A DNA stretch of 64,000 nt from Microcella alkalica (GTDB lineage: Bacteria; Actinomycetota; Actinomycetes; Actinomycetales; Microbacteriaceae), in NCBI RefSeq assembly GCF_014137945.1, contig NZ_JACGWX010000004.1, forward strand, positions 62,001 to 126,000. The letters run 5' to 3'. How positions within the stretch are numbered: the stretch's first letter is position 1; each line of letters starts with the position of its first letter. The notes under the pieces were generated by a model. That model had not been told where the DNA came from. It was given only the letters and a program-made list of their open reading frames with translations, and searched no databases. This document shows, piece by piece, positions 39,799 to 49,195 of the stretch. Position numbers and translations under genes: made by a program.

Positions 39799-40904
39799 CT
39801 CTGGTCTGCCTTCTCGATCGCCGCGCGCAGAACCGCGGCCTGGGATTCGGGGGCGACATCGCCGATGAAGGCGCCCATGGCGGCCTCCGACCCGGCGAGG
39901 TACTTCAGTCTGTCAGCCGCGCGCCGCGGGCTCGTCACCTGCAGCATCAGGCGCACGGCATCCCGCCCCGCGTTGACGGGCGCCTGGTGCCAGGCCGCGA
40001 TGTAGGGCGTGGGGGAGTCGTAGATCGCGTCGAGCCCGCGCAGCAGGCGGCGGTAGAGCGGCGCGAGGTCGTCCTTCTCCGCCTCGGTGAGGCCCGCGAG
40101 GTCGGGCACGTGCCGGTGCGGCAGCAGGTGGATCTCGAGCGGCCAGCGCGCCGCGAACGGCACGAACGCGGTGAAATGCTCCGTCTGCGCCAGCACGCGG
40201 GGCCCCGCCTGCTCGCTCTCCAGGATCCGCGCGAACAGGTCGGGCCCGACCGCGTCGACCGAGCGCAGCAGGGTGGACGTGCGCGGCGTGATGAACGGGT
40301 AGGCGTAGATCTGCCCGTGCGGGTGGGGGAGGGTCACCCCGATCTCCTGCCCGCGGTTCTCGAAGACGAAGACCTGCTCGATGCCGGGCATCCGTGACAG
40401 GGCCTCGGTGCGCCGCGCCCACGCCTCGATGACGGTGCGCGCGCGGCTGACGGTCTGGGAGCCGAACGAGCCCTCGTGTTCGGGGGCGAAGCACACGACT
40501 TCGCAGCGCCCTACGCTCGCGCGCGTGCGCTCGATGCCGATCGCGCTCAGGTCGTCGAGGCCTGCGGGCGCGTCGGGGTGCTCGAGGTCGGGCCCGAAGC
40601 TCGGCGACCGGTTCTCGAACACGGCGACGTCGTAGTTCGATGGGATCTCGCTCGGGTTCGCCGGGCTCTGCGGCGCGAGCGGATCCTGGTCGGCAGGCGG
40701 GAGGAACACCCGGTTCTGCCGGTTGCTCGCGATCGACACCCACTCGCCGGTCAGGACGTCCTGCCGCATGCGGGCGGTGCCGGGCCGCGGGTCGAGCACA
40801 CGGCGGTCGATCGAGCGCTCGGGCCCGAGGGTCGAGTCGGCGTCGTCGAAGTAGATGAGCTCGCGGCCGTCGGCGAGCGTCGTGGATCTCTGCGTGATGG
40901 GCAC
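39795..40904 (-). CDS. galT: Galactose-1-phosphate uridylyltransferase
   Basis: A 369-residue enzyme exchanging UMP between UDP-glucose and galactose-1-phosphate. MRQDVLTGEWVSIASNRQNR is typical of the N-terminus. ENRSPSFGPD, GVTLPHPHGQIYAYPF with the active-site HPH, and WPLEIHLLPHRHVPDL follow in order. The GTG start lies only 22 bp from the TTG start of the divergent DeoR gene, so promoters must overlap coding sequence or transcripts must be nearly leaderless. The N-terminal TTLADGRELIYFDD agrees with related actinobacterial GalT. Confidence 0.95.
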
Positions 40905-40926
40905 GCTCCATGCTACGGAGGTGACC

Positions 40927-41769
40927 TTGCGATTTCACAAGCCGTACGCTTTCGATATCGACGACTTCCGAAAGCCCGATTCCGCTCCGCTGCGCCGTGA
41001 GCGCATGGCCGCCGCGATCGCCCGCCGCGGCTTCGCGCGGGTCACCGACCTCGCCCGCGAGCTCGGCGTGAGCGAGGTGACCGTCCGCACCGACCTCGCG
41101 GCGCTCGAGGGCGACGGCCGGATCGCGCGCGTGCACGGCGGCGCCATGCCGAAGGGCCTCGTCGCCGAGCGCGAGTCGAGCCTCGAGCAGTCGCGCGCCC
41201 GGCTGACGCGGGCCAAGGAGGCGATCGCGGCCGCCGCCGCCGCGGAAGTGCGCTCGGGTGAGAGCGTGCTGCTCGACGTCGGATCCACGACCCTCGCAGT
41301 TGCCCACGCGCTCGTCGCGCGCGCCGACCTGCGCGAGCTCGTCGTCGTGACGAACGGCCTCGCCATAGCGCTCGCGCTCGAGCCGGCCATCCCCCGATTC
41401 ACGGTCGTCGTCACGGGAGGCACCGTGCGCTCGCTGCAGCACTCGCTCGTGAACCCGCTCGCGACGACGCTGCTCGACGACGTGCGCGCCGACCTCGCGA
41501 TCCTCGGCGCGACGGGCGTCCACATCGAGCACGGGGTCACGAACGTGAACCTCCCCGAGGCGGAGGTGAAGCGCCGCATGGTCGCGAGCGCCGCCCGCCG
41601 CCTGCTCGTCGCCGACTCGAGCAAGATCGGCCAGGCGCACCTGGGCCGCGTCGCGCACCTCGACGAGATCGACGAGCTCATCACCGACACGGGTCTCGAT
41701 GAGGCGGATGCCACCGCCCTCGCCGAGGCCGGGCTGCGGGTGAGAGCGGTCTCGCCCCGACGCCGCTGA
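40927..41769 (+). CDS. DeoR-family transcriptional regulator, probably of galactose genes
   Basis: About 280 residues. The N-terminal helix-turn-helix (RRERMAAAIARRGFARVTDL, then SEVTVRTDLAALE) is followed by the DeoRC sugar-phosphate sensor domain (VLLDVGSTTLAVA ... VVTNGLAIALAL ... GATGVHIEHGVTN ... LLVADSSKIGQ). TTG 40927 was chosen because the near-perfect Shine-Dalgarno GGAGGTGA (40917-40924) precedes it; GTG 40921 would lie inside that site. Divergence from galT-galK and closeness to galM suggest it represses the Leloir genes with a sugar phosphate as inducer. Confidence 0.88.
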   Translation: MRFHKPYAFDIDDFRKPDSAPLRRERMAAAIARRGFARVTDLARELGVSEVTVRTDLAALEGDGRIARVHGGAMPKGLVAERESSLEQSRARLTRAKEAIAAAAAAEVRSGESVLLDVGSTTLAVAHALVARADLRELVVVTNGLAIALALEPAIPRFTVVVTGGTVRSLQHSLVNPLATTLLDDVRADLAILGATGVHIEHGVTNVNLPEAEVKRRMVASAARRLLVADSSKIGQAHLGRVAHLDEIDELITDTGLDEADATALAEAGLRVRAVSPRRR

Positions 41770-41805
41770 GGCCGCGCCGGAGCCGCCCGGCATTAGTCTG
41801 ACGAC

Positions 41806-42738
41806 GTGACCCGTATCGCAGCCCCCACCGGTGAGCAGTTCCACCTCCGCCACGACGGCGCCCACGGCGCCGTCGAGGCGACCATCACGGAGGTCGCCGC
41901 CGCCCTGCGGCAGCTCTCGGTCGACGGGCATGCGCTCGTGCAGGGCTTCCCGCGCGAGTCGACCCCGCCGTTCGGGCACGGCATCGTCCTCGCGCCGTGG
42001 CCCAACCGCGTGCGCGACGGCCGCTGGGTGCACGAGGGAACGGTGCTGCAGCTCGACATCACCGAGGTCGAGCGGAAGAACGCCATCCACGGCCTGCTGC
42101 GCAACACCCCGTACCGCGTCGTCGAGAAGTGGGACGACTCGGTCACGCTGGGCGCGGCGGTCGTCCCGCAGCACGGCTGGCCCTTCCATCTCTGGACGAC
42201 CGTCCAGTACGCCCTGACCGGCAACGGCATCCGCGTCACCCACACGGCGACCAACATCGGCAATCACGCGGCGCCGATCGCGTTCGGCACGCACCCCTTC
42301 CTCGCGGTCGGCGACCACCCGATTGAGGAGCTCACGCTCACCGCCCGCACCGTCGAGCACGTCATCGTCGACGACCGCCTCAACCCCGAGGGCCTCGAGC
42401 CCGTCACGGGCACGCGCTTCGACCTGAGCGGCGGCGTCGCGGTGAAGGACGCCCAGTTCGACGACGCATGGCGCGTCGAGCCCGACGGAGACGGCATCGT
42501 CCGCTCGGTGCTCTCGGCGCCCGACGGCACCGAGACCGAGCTGTGGCAGGGTCGCGAGTGGGAGTGGCTGCAGGTCTTCGTGACCCGCATCTTCCCCGGC
42601 GAGAACGGCCAGCAGACCGCGATCGCGGTCGAGCCCATGACGGCCCCGGCCGACGCGCTCAACAGCGGAATCGGTGTGCGGTGGCTGCAGCCCGGCGACT
42701 CCTGGTCGGGCAGCTGGGGCATCTGCCGGCCCGCGTAG
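41806..42738 (+). CDS. galM: Aldose 1-epimerase family protein (mutarotase)
   Basis: A 310-residue galactose-mutarotase-like protein. APWPNRVRDGRW holds the substrate Arg, NAIHGLLRN and IAFGTHPFLAVG hold the catalytic His residues, and AIAVEPMTAPADALNSG holds the catalytic Glu. It interconverts alpha and beta anomers of galactose or related sugars before phosphorylation. It starts at GTG 41806, 36 bp after the regulator. The assignment to galactose rests on the galT-galK neighbourhood. Confidence 0.88.
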   Translation: MTRIAAPTGEQFHLRHDGAHGAVEATITEVAAALRQLSVDGHALVQGFPRESTPPFGHGIVLAPWPNRVRDGRWVHEGTVLQLDITEVERKNAIHGLLRNTPYRVVEKWDDSVTLGAAVVPQHGWPFHLWTTVQYALTGNGIRVTHTATNIGNHAAPIAFGTHPFLAVGDHPIEELTLTARTVEHVIVDDRLNPEGLEPVTGTRFDLSGGVAVKDAQFDDAWRVEPDGDGIVRSVLSAPDGTETELWQGREWEWLQVFVTRIFPGENGQQTAIAVEPMTAPADALNSGIGVRWLQPGDSWSGSWGICRPA

Positions 42739-42811
42739 GGAATCCGTCACTTCACGGTCGACAGCGAGTCGGCGCGCCCGCCGCACCGGACGCGCACGCC
42801 TGCGGCCCTGA

Positions 42812-43018
42812 CGCACGCACGCCCGGGCCTCCAGGCTCGCCGCGTTCCGGCTCATCGCCGTCCAGGGTGCCTCGCGCACCGAGCAGGCCGACGACATCTG
42901 GCGCGCGGTCATGGCCTCAGAGCTCACGCCCGTGCTGCCGACCGCGGTCGACTGGCTGCGCGACGGGCAGCAGTACCGCGCGCACGACCCGGCGCTGCTC
43001 GCCGGGCTCGCGAGCTGA
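42812..43018 (+). pseudogene. Startless C-terminal remnant of an unidentified protein
   Basis: A 68-codon frame without a start ends at TGA 43016. The segments LAAFRLIAVQGASRTEQADD, IWRAVMASELTPVLPTAVDW and LRDGQQYRAHDPALLAGLAS look like genuine protein rather than a high-GC shadow. I cannot assign a family. It lies between galM and the end of the convergent GH32 gene and is probably the stump of a deleted gene. The rest of the 42739-43030 gap holds nothing else. Confidence 0.4.
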
Positions 43019-43030
43019 GAGCTGGCGCGC

Positions 43031-44431
43031 TCACCGCGTCGCGTCGGCTGCCGCGATGCGGATGGTGCTCAGGGGAGCATCCGGGAACACCTGCTGCGTC
43101 AGTGTGACCAGTCCCCCGTCGACGAACACCTCCAGAACGCTTCCGTCGACGACGATGCGCAGGTCGGTGATGTCTCCCCCGAGAAGAGGAGCTGTGTCGC
43201 GCGACGCGAACGCGGCGTGGAAGTCTGTCTCGCCGCTCATCGTTCGATCGCTGGTGATGGTTCGTGATGTGCCGTCGACCGTGAGAACGACGTGGCTGGA
43301 GCCTTCACCGGGCGCCGGCGCCAGCAGGACCTCGGTTCGCTGCCCTGGGCTCGAGTCGACGGAGACGTCGAAGACGGAGACTCCGGGCACCGCTGCGGGG
43401 AGGATGGGCTGCTGGACCAGGCGGAGGCGCCCGCCCTCGTGGCGCGTCAGCCGGAGCTCGCGGACGAGCGACATGCTCGACCGCCACGGAGCGGTGGGAG
43501 TCGCGTTGGCGTAGTCCCAGTTGTTCGCCCACGCGATGGTCAGTCGTCGCCCGTCGGGAGTATCATTGAACGACACGGGGGCGTAGTAATCCCGGCCGTA
43601 ATCGAGCCAGTCGTAGTCGGCGAGGTCGGTCGATTCCGAGACACGATCAGCGGTGAACGCGCGCCCGTCGAAGTCGCCGATGAAGTACTGGCTTCCCGAT
43701 CCGCCAGCGATCCCGCCGGGGTTGAGGCTCACGATGAGCACCCACTTCGTCTCGCCGGTGTCGTCCACGGGGAGGGCGAAGAGATCGGGGCACTCCCAGA
43801 CGCCGCCGACGGCGTGCGCGGGTCCGAACTGCGACTCGAGGGTCCAGGTGGTGAGGTCGGGGGAGGAGTAGAAGGAGACGCGGTGGTCGACCGGGTTGGC
43901 GACGACCATGATCCAGTGGCCGTCCTCCTCGCCGAACCAGAAGACCTTGGGGTCTCGGAACTCGGTCGAGCCGATGTCGAGGACGGGGTTGCCGGCGTAC
44001 CGGGTCCAGGTCTCGCCTTCGTCCAGGCTGTAGGCGAGCGACTGGGCCTGGGCGCCGGGGCTGCCGCTGGCCGCTGTGCTCGCGCTCGTGTAGATGGCCA
44101 CGAGCGCCGTCTGGCCGGGGCCGGCGAATCCGGCGGTGTTGCGCACGTCGGCGACCGCGCTGCCGGAGAACACCATCTCGAGGTCGGTACTGGGAATGGC
44201 CGTCGGCTGCTCGTGCCAGTGAATCAGGTCGGTGGAGGTGGCGTGCCCCCACGAGATGTTGCCCCACGTGCTTCCGGTGGGATTGCTCTGGAAGAAGAGG
44301 TGGTAGATCCCGTCGTGGTACAGCAGTCCGTTGGGGTCGTTGAGCCATGTACCGTGCGCAGTGAAGTGCGCGGCCGGGCGGAACTGGGGGGTGGTGCCGG
44401 CCAAGGCGCTGGCGGGCGTCGTCGAGATCAC
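43031..44431 (-). CDS. GH32 glycoside hydrolase (beta-fructosidase/levanase-like), cytoplasmic
   Basis: A 466-residue five-bladed propeller plus C-terminal beta-sandwich. The three GH32 acidic motifs are present: WLNDPNG with the nucleophile Asp (about residue 32), STEFRDPKVF (transition-state Asp) and GGVWECPDLF with the acid/base Glu. It cleaves terminal fructose from sucrose, fructooligosaccharides or levan fragments. GTG 44431 is preceded by AAGGAG at 7 bp; no signal peptide follows, so it acts on imported substrate. It is the last gene of the LacI-ABC transporter operon. Confidence 0.93.
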   Translation of the reverse strand: MISTTPASALAGTTPQFRPAAHFTAHGTWLNDPNGLLYHDGIYHLFFQSNPTGSTWGNISWGHATSTDLIHWHEQPTAIPSTDLEMVFSGSAVADVRNTAGFAGPGQTALVAIYTSASTAASGSPGAQAQSLAYSLDEGETWTRYAGNPVLDIGSTEFRDPKVFWFGEEDGHWIMVVANPVDHRVSFYSSPDLTTWTLESQFGPAHAVGGVWECPDLFALPVDDTGETKWVLIVSLNPGGIAGGSGSQYFIGDFDGRAFTADRVSESTDLADYDWLDYGRDYYAPVSFNDTPDGRRLTIAWANNWDYANATPTAPWRSSMSLVRELRLTRHEGGRLRLVQQPILPAAVPGVSVFDVSVDSSPGQRTEVLLAPAPGEGSSHVVLTVDGTSRTITSDRTMSGETDFHAAFASRDTAPLLGGDITDLRIVVDGSVLEVFVDGGLVTLTQQVFPDAPLSTIRIAAADATR

Positions 44432-44490
44432 GACAGGACTCCTTCGGGGTGATTCGGATGGGGCCGGAGCGTCTTGCCTTCGGAGCAGAC

Positions 44491-44531
44491 GACGGTGCGG
44501 GGGCGGGTTTCGTGCCCGCCCCCGCACCGTC
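44491..44531 (-). terminator. Strong intercistronic hairpin between the binding-protein and GH32 genes
   Basis: A perfect 17-bp stem (arms 44491-44507 and 44515-44531, core GGTGCGGGGGCGGG) with a 7-base loop lies just after the solute-binding gene on its strand. There is no U-run. It probably attenuates transcription or protects the upstream mRNA, keeping binding protein in excess over the hydrolase. Confidence 0.8.
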
Positions 44532-44537
44532 AGATCG

Positions 44538-46145
44538 CTAGCCGACGAAGCGGTCGTAGGCCTGCTGGTACACGTTCACGACGTCTTCGATGCCGAGGGA
44601 CTCGAGCTGCGCGAGGTAGCCATCCCACTCGTCGTTCACGGTGCCGTTCACGATCCAGGAGGCGAACTTCTCCTTGACCAGAGTGTTGATGTCGGTCTGC
44701 GCGAAGCTCACGGTGTCGAGCTCCTCGTTCGAGAGCATGACCGGCGGGTAGGCGTCGTTCGCCTTGTACGGGGCGAAGTGCTCGTCAACCAGCGCCTGAC
44801 GCTCGGCAGCGCGCGGCTCGGGAGCGACGACCGTCTCGAAGTGCTCGCGCGTGGTGACCTTCGGGCCACCCGGGGCGACGAGCTGACGACGCTCACCCTC
44901 GGAGACGCCGGCCTCAGCGGGGATCTGAACGAGCATGCCGTTGGCGTCCTCCTCCTGCGTGATGCCGATGGGCCCCCAGCTGGCCTGTGCCGACATCACC
45001 GGGTCGAAGAGGCGGTCGACCCAGCGCATGGTCGCGGCGGGGTACTTGTTGGCCGACGTGATCGCGAACGCGCCGCGAGAGATCTCCTGGAAGTTCGAGA
45101 CGCTCGCCTGACGCTCTCCGTCGACGCCCTCGAGGATGCCCAGCAGTGCGTAATCGTTCAGACGGTCATCGCCGACCATTTCCTTGAGCTCCCACCAGAA
45201 GAACGAGCCGAGCACAGCAGTCTCGGACTTGCCCTTGGCCAGGTAGGCGACGTCGTCGTGAGAGAACGACTCCTGGTCGATGAGGCCGTCGGCGAACCAC
45301 TCGCCGAGCGCCTCGACGCCCTGCCGGTAGCCCTCCGAGTTGGCGGTGAACTCGACCTTGCCGTCGCGAACGATGCGGTGGTCGTTGTTGGTGGGCTGGC
45401 CACCGAGCGCAGCGATGAGATCCCAGGGGTTGGCGCAGAAGTGATCCGGCTTGAAGCTCAAGGGAATCTCGTCGGCCTGGCCGTTGCCATTCGGGTCGAG
45501 CGTCTTGAACGCCTCGAGCGCGTCGCGGTACTCCTCGATGGTCGTCGGCATCGGGATGTCGAGCTTCTCGAGCCAGGCGGTGTTGATGAACAGGAAGTTG
45601 GGGTACTGCAGGATCCCGAGCTCCTCGACCGACGGCAGCGTGTAGATGTGGCCGTCCGACGCCGTGATGGCGGCGCGGATGTCCGGGCGCTCCTCGAGCA
45701 GTGCCGAGAGGATCGGGGCGTGCTCTGCGATGAGGTCCTCGAGCGGGATGAGAGTGCCGCTCGTGCCGTACTGGACGACCTCCGCGTCTGACAGTCCAGT
45801 GTTGTACAGGACGTCCGGGAGCTCGTTGCTGGCGAGCATGAGGTTCTTCTTCTCCTGGTAGACCTGGCCGGCCAGGTTCTCCCACTCGATCGAGATGTTC
45901 GTGTCGGCCTCCCACTGCTGCGCGAGCTCCATCTCGGAGTAGTCCGGCGCGAGCGCCGACTTCTCGCCGCCGAACGTCAGGGTGAGCGTCTCATCGACGA
46001 TCGGCAGGCCCTCGGCGTTGAAGCCGAAGTCGGCGGAAAGGTCGGCGCCCGTGGTGGAGGCGTCGGTCGTTCCGGAGCAGGCGCTCAAGAGGAGTGCGCC
46101 AGTAGCCGTCAGGGCGACGGCGGCGGCGAATCTGCGGTGTCTCAT
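44538..46145 (-). CDS. Carbohydrate ABC transporter substrate-binding lipoprotein (LplA/YtcQ-like)
   Basis: A 535-residue extracellular solute-binding protein. The signal peptide ends in the lipobox LLLSAC (Cys about residue 23). The mature protein has the large two-domain fold, with LPDVLYNTGLSDAEVVQYG, DGHIYTLPSVEELGILQYP and FFWWELKEMVGDDRL. Its length is typical of the long LplA/YtcQ group serving oligosaccharides. GAAGGAGATATACCC precedes ATG 46145. It works with the two permeases just upstream. The GH32 gene downstream suggests a fructan-type substrate. Confidence 0.92.
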   Translation of the reverse strand: MRHRRFAAAVALTATGALLLSACSGTTDASTTGADLSADFGFNAEGLPIVDETLTLTFGGEKSALAPDYSEMELAQQWEADTNISIEWENLAGQVYQEKKNLMLASNELPDVLYNTGLSDAEVVQYGTSGTLIPLEDLIAEHAPILSALLEERPDIRAAITASDGHIYTLPSVEELGILQYPNFLFINTAWLEKLDIPMPTTIEEYRDALEAFKTLDPNGNGQADEIPLSFKPDHFCANPWDLIAALGGQPTNNDHRIVRDGKVEFTANSEGYRQGVEALGEWFADGLIDQESFSHDDVAYLAKGKSETAVLGSFFWWELKEMVGDDRLNDYALLGILEGVDGERQASVSNFQEISRGAFAITSANKYPAATMRWVDRLFDPVMSAQASWGPIGITQEEDANGMLVQIPAEAGVSEGERRQLVAPGGPKVTTREHFETVVAPEPRAAERQALVDEHFAPYKANDAYPPVMLSNEELDTVSFAQTDINTLVKEKFASWIVNGTVNDEWDGYLAQLESLGIEDVVNVYQQAYDRFVG

Positions 46146-46198
46146 GGGTATATCTCCTTCGATATGGGTCGGTGCAAGGGGTGGTGCGGGAGGGTGGT

Positions 46199-47176
46199 TC
46201 AGCTCTTGACGGCGCCGAGCAGCGCGCCCTTGGTGAAGTGCTTCTGCATGAAGGGCAGCAGGATGAGAAGAGGAATGCTCGAGATCACGATCATCCCGTA
46301 CTTGATCAGCTCGCCGATCCGCTGCGCGGCGGCGTACGAGTCCATCGCTCCGGAGCCGCCGGCCCCCGAGACCTCGGACTGGATGAGCACGTTGCGCAGC
46401 ACGAGCTGGAGCGGGTACATGTCTTCGTTGTCGAGGAAGATCAGCGCGTCGAAGAACGCGTTCCAGTTGCCGACGAGGTGGATCATGATCATCAGGAAGA
46501 TGAGCGGCTTCGACAGCGGCAGAACAATGCTGAAGAAGAAGCGGAAGTCGTGCGCTCCGTCGAGCTGCGCGGCCTCGCGGAGCTCGGAGGGCACGTTGTT
46601 CTCGAAGAACGCCCGCGCGATGATCAGGTTCCACACGCCGATCGCACCGGGTAGCACCACGGCCCACACGGTGTCGAGCATCCCCAGGTCACGCACCACG
46701 AGGTAGCGAGCGATGAGGCCGCCGTCGACGAACATCGTGATGATGAAGAGCAGCATGAAGAACGTGCGGCCCAGCATGTCTCGGCGCGAGAGCGCGTAGG
46801 CGGCGAACAGGATCGCCGTCACGCTGACGAAGGTTCCCACCACGGTGTACGCGACGGAGTTGGCGAAGCCGCGCATGATCGCCGGGTCGGAGAAGATCCG
46901 CGCATAGCCCTCGAACGTGATGCTCTGCGGGATCAGCCAGACATTGCCGTTCAGAATCTCCGCCGGCTCGCTGATCGAGGCGATGACGATGAAGTAGAGC
47001 GGGTAGATGATCGCCGCGATCGCCAGGACGAGAAGTCCGATCGACACGGCGTTGAACGCCGGGTCTGCCATGCGGGCGAGGAGTGACCGACGGCGACGCA
47101 CGGGCGCCGTCGCGCGTCGCGACCGCGACGACGAAGGTGCCGTGGGGGCAGGAGAGAGGGGTGTCGAGAGATTCAT
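46199..47176 (-). CDS. Carbohydrate ABC transporter permease (LplC/YtcP type)
   Basis: A 325-residue inner-membrane component with six helices and a long basic/Ser-rich cytoplasmic N-terminus. The EAA loop that contacts the ATPase is ELREAAQLDGAHDFRFFFSI followed by VLPLSKPLI. It pairs with the permease encoded 8 bp upstream. No ATPase gene is in this operon, so a shared multi-sugar ATPase such as MsiK is probably used. Confidence 0.93.
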   Translation of the reverse strand: MNLSTPLSPAPTAPSSSRSRRATAPVRRRRSLLARMADPAFNAVSIGLLVLAIAAIIYPLYFIVIASISEPAEILNGNVWLIPQSITFEGYARIFSDPAIMRGFANSVAYTVVGTFVSVTAILFAAYALSRRDMLGRTFFMLLFIITMFVDGGLIARYLVVRDLGMLDTVWAVVLPGAIGVWNLIIARAFFENNVPSELREAAQLDGAHDFRFFFSIVLPLSKPLIFLMIMIHLVGNWNAFFDALIFLDNEDMYPLQLVLRNVLIQSEVSGAGGSGAMDSYAAAQRIGELIKYGMIVISSIPLLILLPFMQKHFTKGALLGAVKS

Positions 47177-47183
47177 GACGAGA

Positions 47184-48137
47184 TCACCACAGACTTGACT
47201 GGTTGGCCCGACGAGCGACCCAGTTGAAGGTCAGAAGCAGGGTGAGGTTGATGGCGGAGTTGAAGAGCCCGATCGCAGCCGAGTAGCTGAACTGCGCTTG
47301 CTGCAGACCTGCCTTGTACACGTAGGTCTGAATCACCTCAGACGTGGGGAGGTTGAGGTCGGTCTGCATGAGCAGCACCTTCTCGAACCCGAGGTTGAAC
47401 AGATTGCCGATCGCCAGGATGAAGAGGATCGTCACGACCGGCATGATTCCGGGGATGTCGATGTGGCGGATGCGCTGCCACTTGTTGGCGCCGTCGACGC
47501 GGGCGGCCTCGTGCAGCGCGGGGTCGATTGCCGTCAGAGCGGCGAGGTAGATGATCATCGAGAAGCCGGCGTTCTGCCAGATGTCAGACCCGATGTAGAG
47601 CGGCCGGAACCACTCCGGTGCGCCCATGAAGAACACCGGGTCGCCGCCGAACGCCTCGATTGCATGGTTGACGACCCCGGCACGGGGGGAGAACAGCAGG
47701 TGGATCATGCCGGCGACCACGACGACCGAGATGAACGACGGCGCGTAGAGAACGGACTGCGTGAACTTCTTGAATCGCTCGCTCTGGAGCTGGTTCACGA
47801 TCAGGGCGAGGATGATCGGCACGGGGAAGGCGATGAGCAGGCCCAGCGCATTCAGCGAGAGGGTGTTGACCATCAGTCGCTCGAACTGGAAGGACTCGAC
47901 GAATCGCTCGAAGTGCTCCAGGCCCACCCACGGGCTGCCCGCGAAGCCGTCAGAGGGGTTGTAGTCGCGGAAGGCGATCTGCGCCCCGTACATCGGCCAG
48001 TACTTGAAGACCGCGATGTAGGCCACCGCCGGGATCAGTAATACGTATAACTGCCACGAAGAGATGGCGCGTCGGTTCAGCGAGCGCCCCCTCAGTCGAG
48101 GCGTGGATCGCCGTGTGGGGACTGCTAGACGACTCAT
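47184..48137 (-). CDS. Carbohydrate ABC transporter permease (LplB type)
   Basis: A 317-residue inner-membrane component with six helices. PAVAYIAVFKYWPMYGAQIA and FRDYNPSDGFAGSPWVGLEH are typical of the LplB/YteP group, and ALHEAARVDGANKWQRIRHI DIPGI is the EAA loop. It is translationally coupled to the LacI regulator gene (ATG within its TGA) and to the next permease (8 bp). It forms the heterodimeric channel with that protein. Confidence 0.93.
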   Translation of the reverse strand: MSRLAVPTRRSTPRLRGRSLNRRAISSWQLYVLLIPAVAYIAVFKYWPMYGAQIAFRDYNPSDGFAGSPWVGLEHFERFVESFQFERLMVNTLSLNALGLLIAFPVPIILALIVNQLQSERFKKFTQSVLYAPSFISVVVVAGMIHLLFSPRAGVVNHAIEAFGGDPVFFMGAPEWFRPLYIGSDIWQNAGFSMIIYLAALTAIDPALHEAARVDGANKWQRIRHIDIPGIMPVVTILFILAIGNLFNLGFEKVLLMQTDLNLPTSEVIQTYVYKAGLQQAQFSYSAAIGLFNSAINLTLLLTFNWVARRANQSSLW

Positions 48138-49168
48138 GCGTGCACCTTTGCGCTCGCCACGGACCCGCGTGGGATCAGAGAGCAGTGAATGGGATTAATC
48201 AGGGGCGCCGCCCCCTGCTCGTCGAGGAGAATCTCGACGGCTCGGCGTGCCATCTGCTCGTAGGGGAGTTTCAGCGTGGTCAACCCTGGGTCCAGGTACG
48301 GCGCGAGCGTCTCCTGGTTGTCGAAGCCGACGATGGAGCAGTCTTCGGGAACGCGGAGGCCGAGCCTCTCGAGTGCGCGGTACGCACCCCACGCCGTTCG
48401 GTCGTTGCCGCAGAAGATCGCGGTGGGAGCATCCGGCTGCTGCATCAGGATGCGGGCCTGCTCCATGCCGTCCTCGACGATGCCCAGGCCGGGTCGCACG
48501 AGTGTCGGGTCGATCTCGATGCCGGCGTCGATGAGCGCTCGGCGATAGCCCGCGAGCCGGCCGATGCCAGCCGGAAGAACGCTGTCCGGGGCTTGAATGT
48601 TGATCATCGCGATGCGGCGGTGCCCGGCGTCGAGGAGGTGTCGAGTGGCGGCGTACCCGCCCTGCACCTCGTCGGGGTACACGCTGGGAACGCGCCCCGC
48701 GCCATCGCGAGCGTTGAGCACCACGACGGGCGCTCCCGCAAGGCTCGACGGCAGCTCCATCACGCGGTGGTACATCGCGGCGAAGATGATGCCTCGAACT
48801 CGATACGACAGCATCATCTCGACAGCCGCATCCTCGAGGGCGCGCTCGTTGTAGGTGTCGATGCTCAGGATGACCTGGCCGGTCGCCCACGCGAGCTCTT
48901 GAGCGCCCTTGAGGAGCTTGCCGGCGAAGGGTGCGCTCGCGACCTCGTCGGAGATGAACCCGATGATCCCGGAGTCGCCGCTGCGCAGGCTCCGGGCGAA
49001 GGCGTTGGTGCTGTAGCCGAGTTCGTCTACGGCGTCGAGGATGCGGGCCCTCGTGGACTCTGCCACTCGTCCCCCGTCGGCCCCGTTGAGCACGAGAGAC
49101 ACGGTCGCTTGAGATACGCCCGCGCGGTCAGCAACATCCCACATCGTGGGTCGTTTGCTACGGACCAA
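48134..49168 (-). CDS. LacI-family transcriptional regulator
   Basis: A 344-residue repressor. The helix-turn-helix and hinge are in TMWDVADRAGVSQATVSLVL (about residues 8-27) and RVAESTRARILDAVDELGYS. The sugar-binding periplasmic-protein-like core follows, with GIIGFISDEVASAPFAGKLL and DCSIVGFDNQETLAPYLDPG. It heads the operon it presumably controls, with a perfect palindrome and promoter just upstream. The TTG start has GAGGAGG 8 bp before it. The inducer is probably the transported fructan-type sugar or its product. Confidence 0.92.
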   Translation of the reverse strand: MVRSKRPTMWDVADRAGVSQATVSLVLNGADGGRVAESTRARILDAVDELGYSTNAFARSLRSGDSGIIGFISDEVASAPFAGKLLKGAQELAWATGQVILSIDTYNERALEDAAVEMMLSYRVRGIIFAAMYHRVMELPSSLAGAPVVVLNARDGAGRVPSVYPDEVQGGYAATRHLLDAGHRRIAMINIQAPDSVLPAGIGRLAGYRRALIDAGIEIDPTLVRPGLGIVEDGMEQARILMQQPDAPTAIFCGNDRTAWGAYRALERLGLRVPEDCSIVGFDNQETLAPYLDPGLTTLKLPYEQMARRAVEILLDEQGAAPLINPIHCSLIPRGSVASAKVHA

Positions 49169-49195
49169 GGCAAAGCCTCCTCGTCGAGTGCGTTA

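Noticed and set aside
39913-42927. A 1004-codon minus-strand frame covering galT, the DeoR gene and galM
   Set aside because: Low-complexity Arg/Ala/Gly composition across three well-supported genes; an artefact of high GC.
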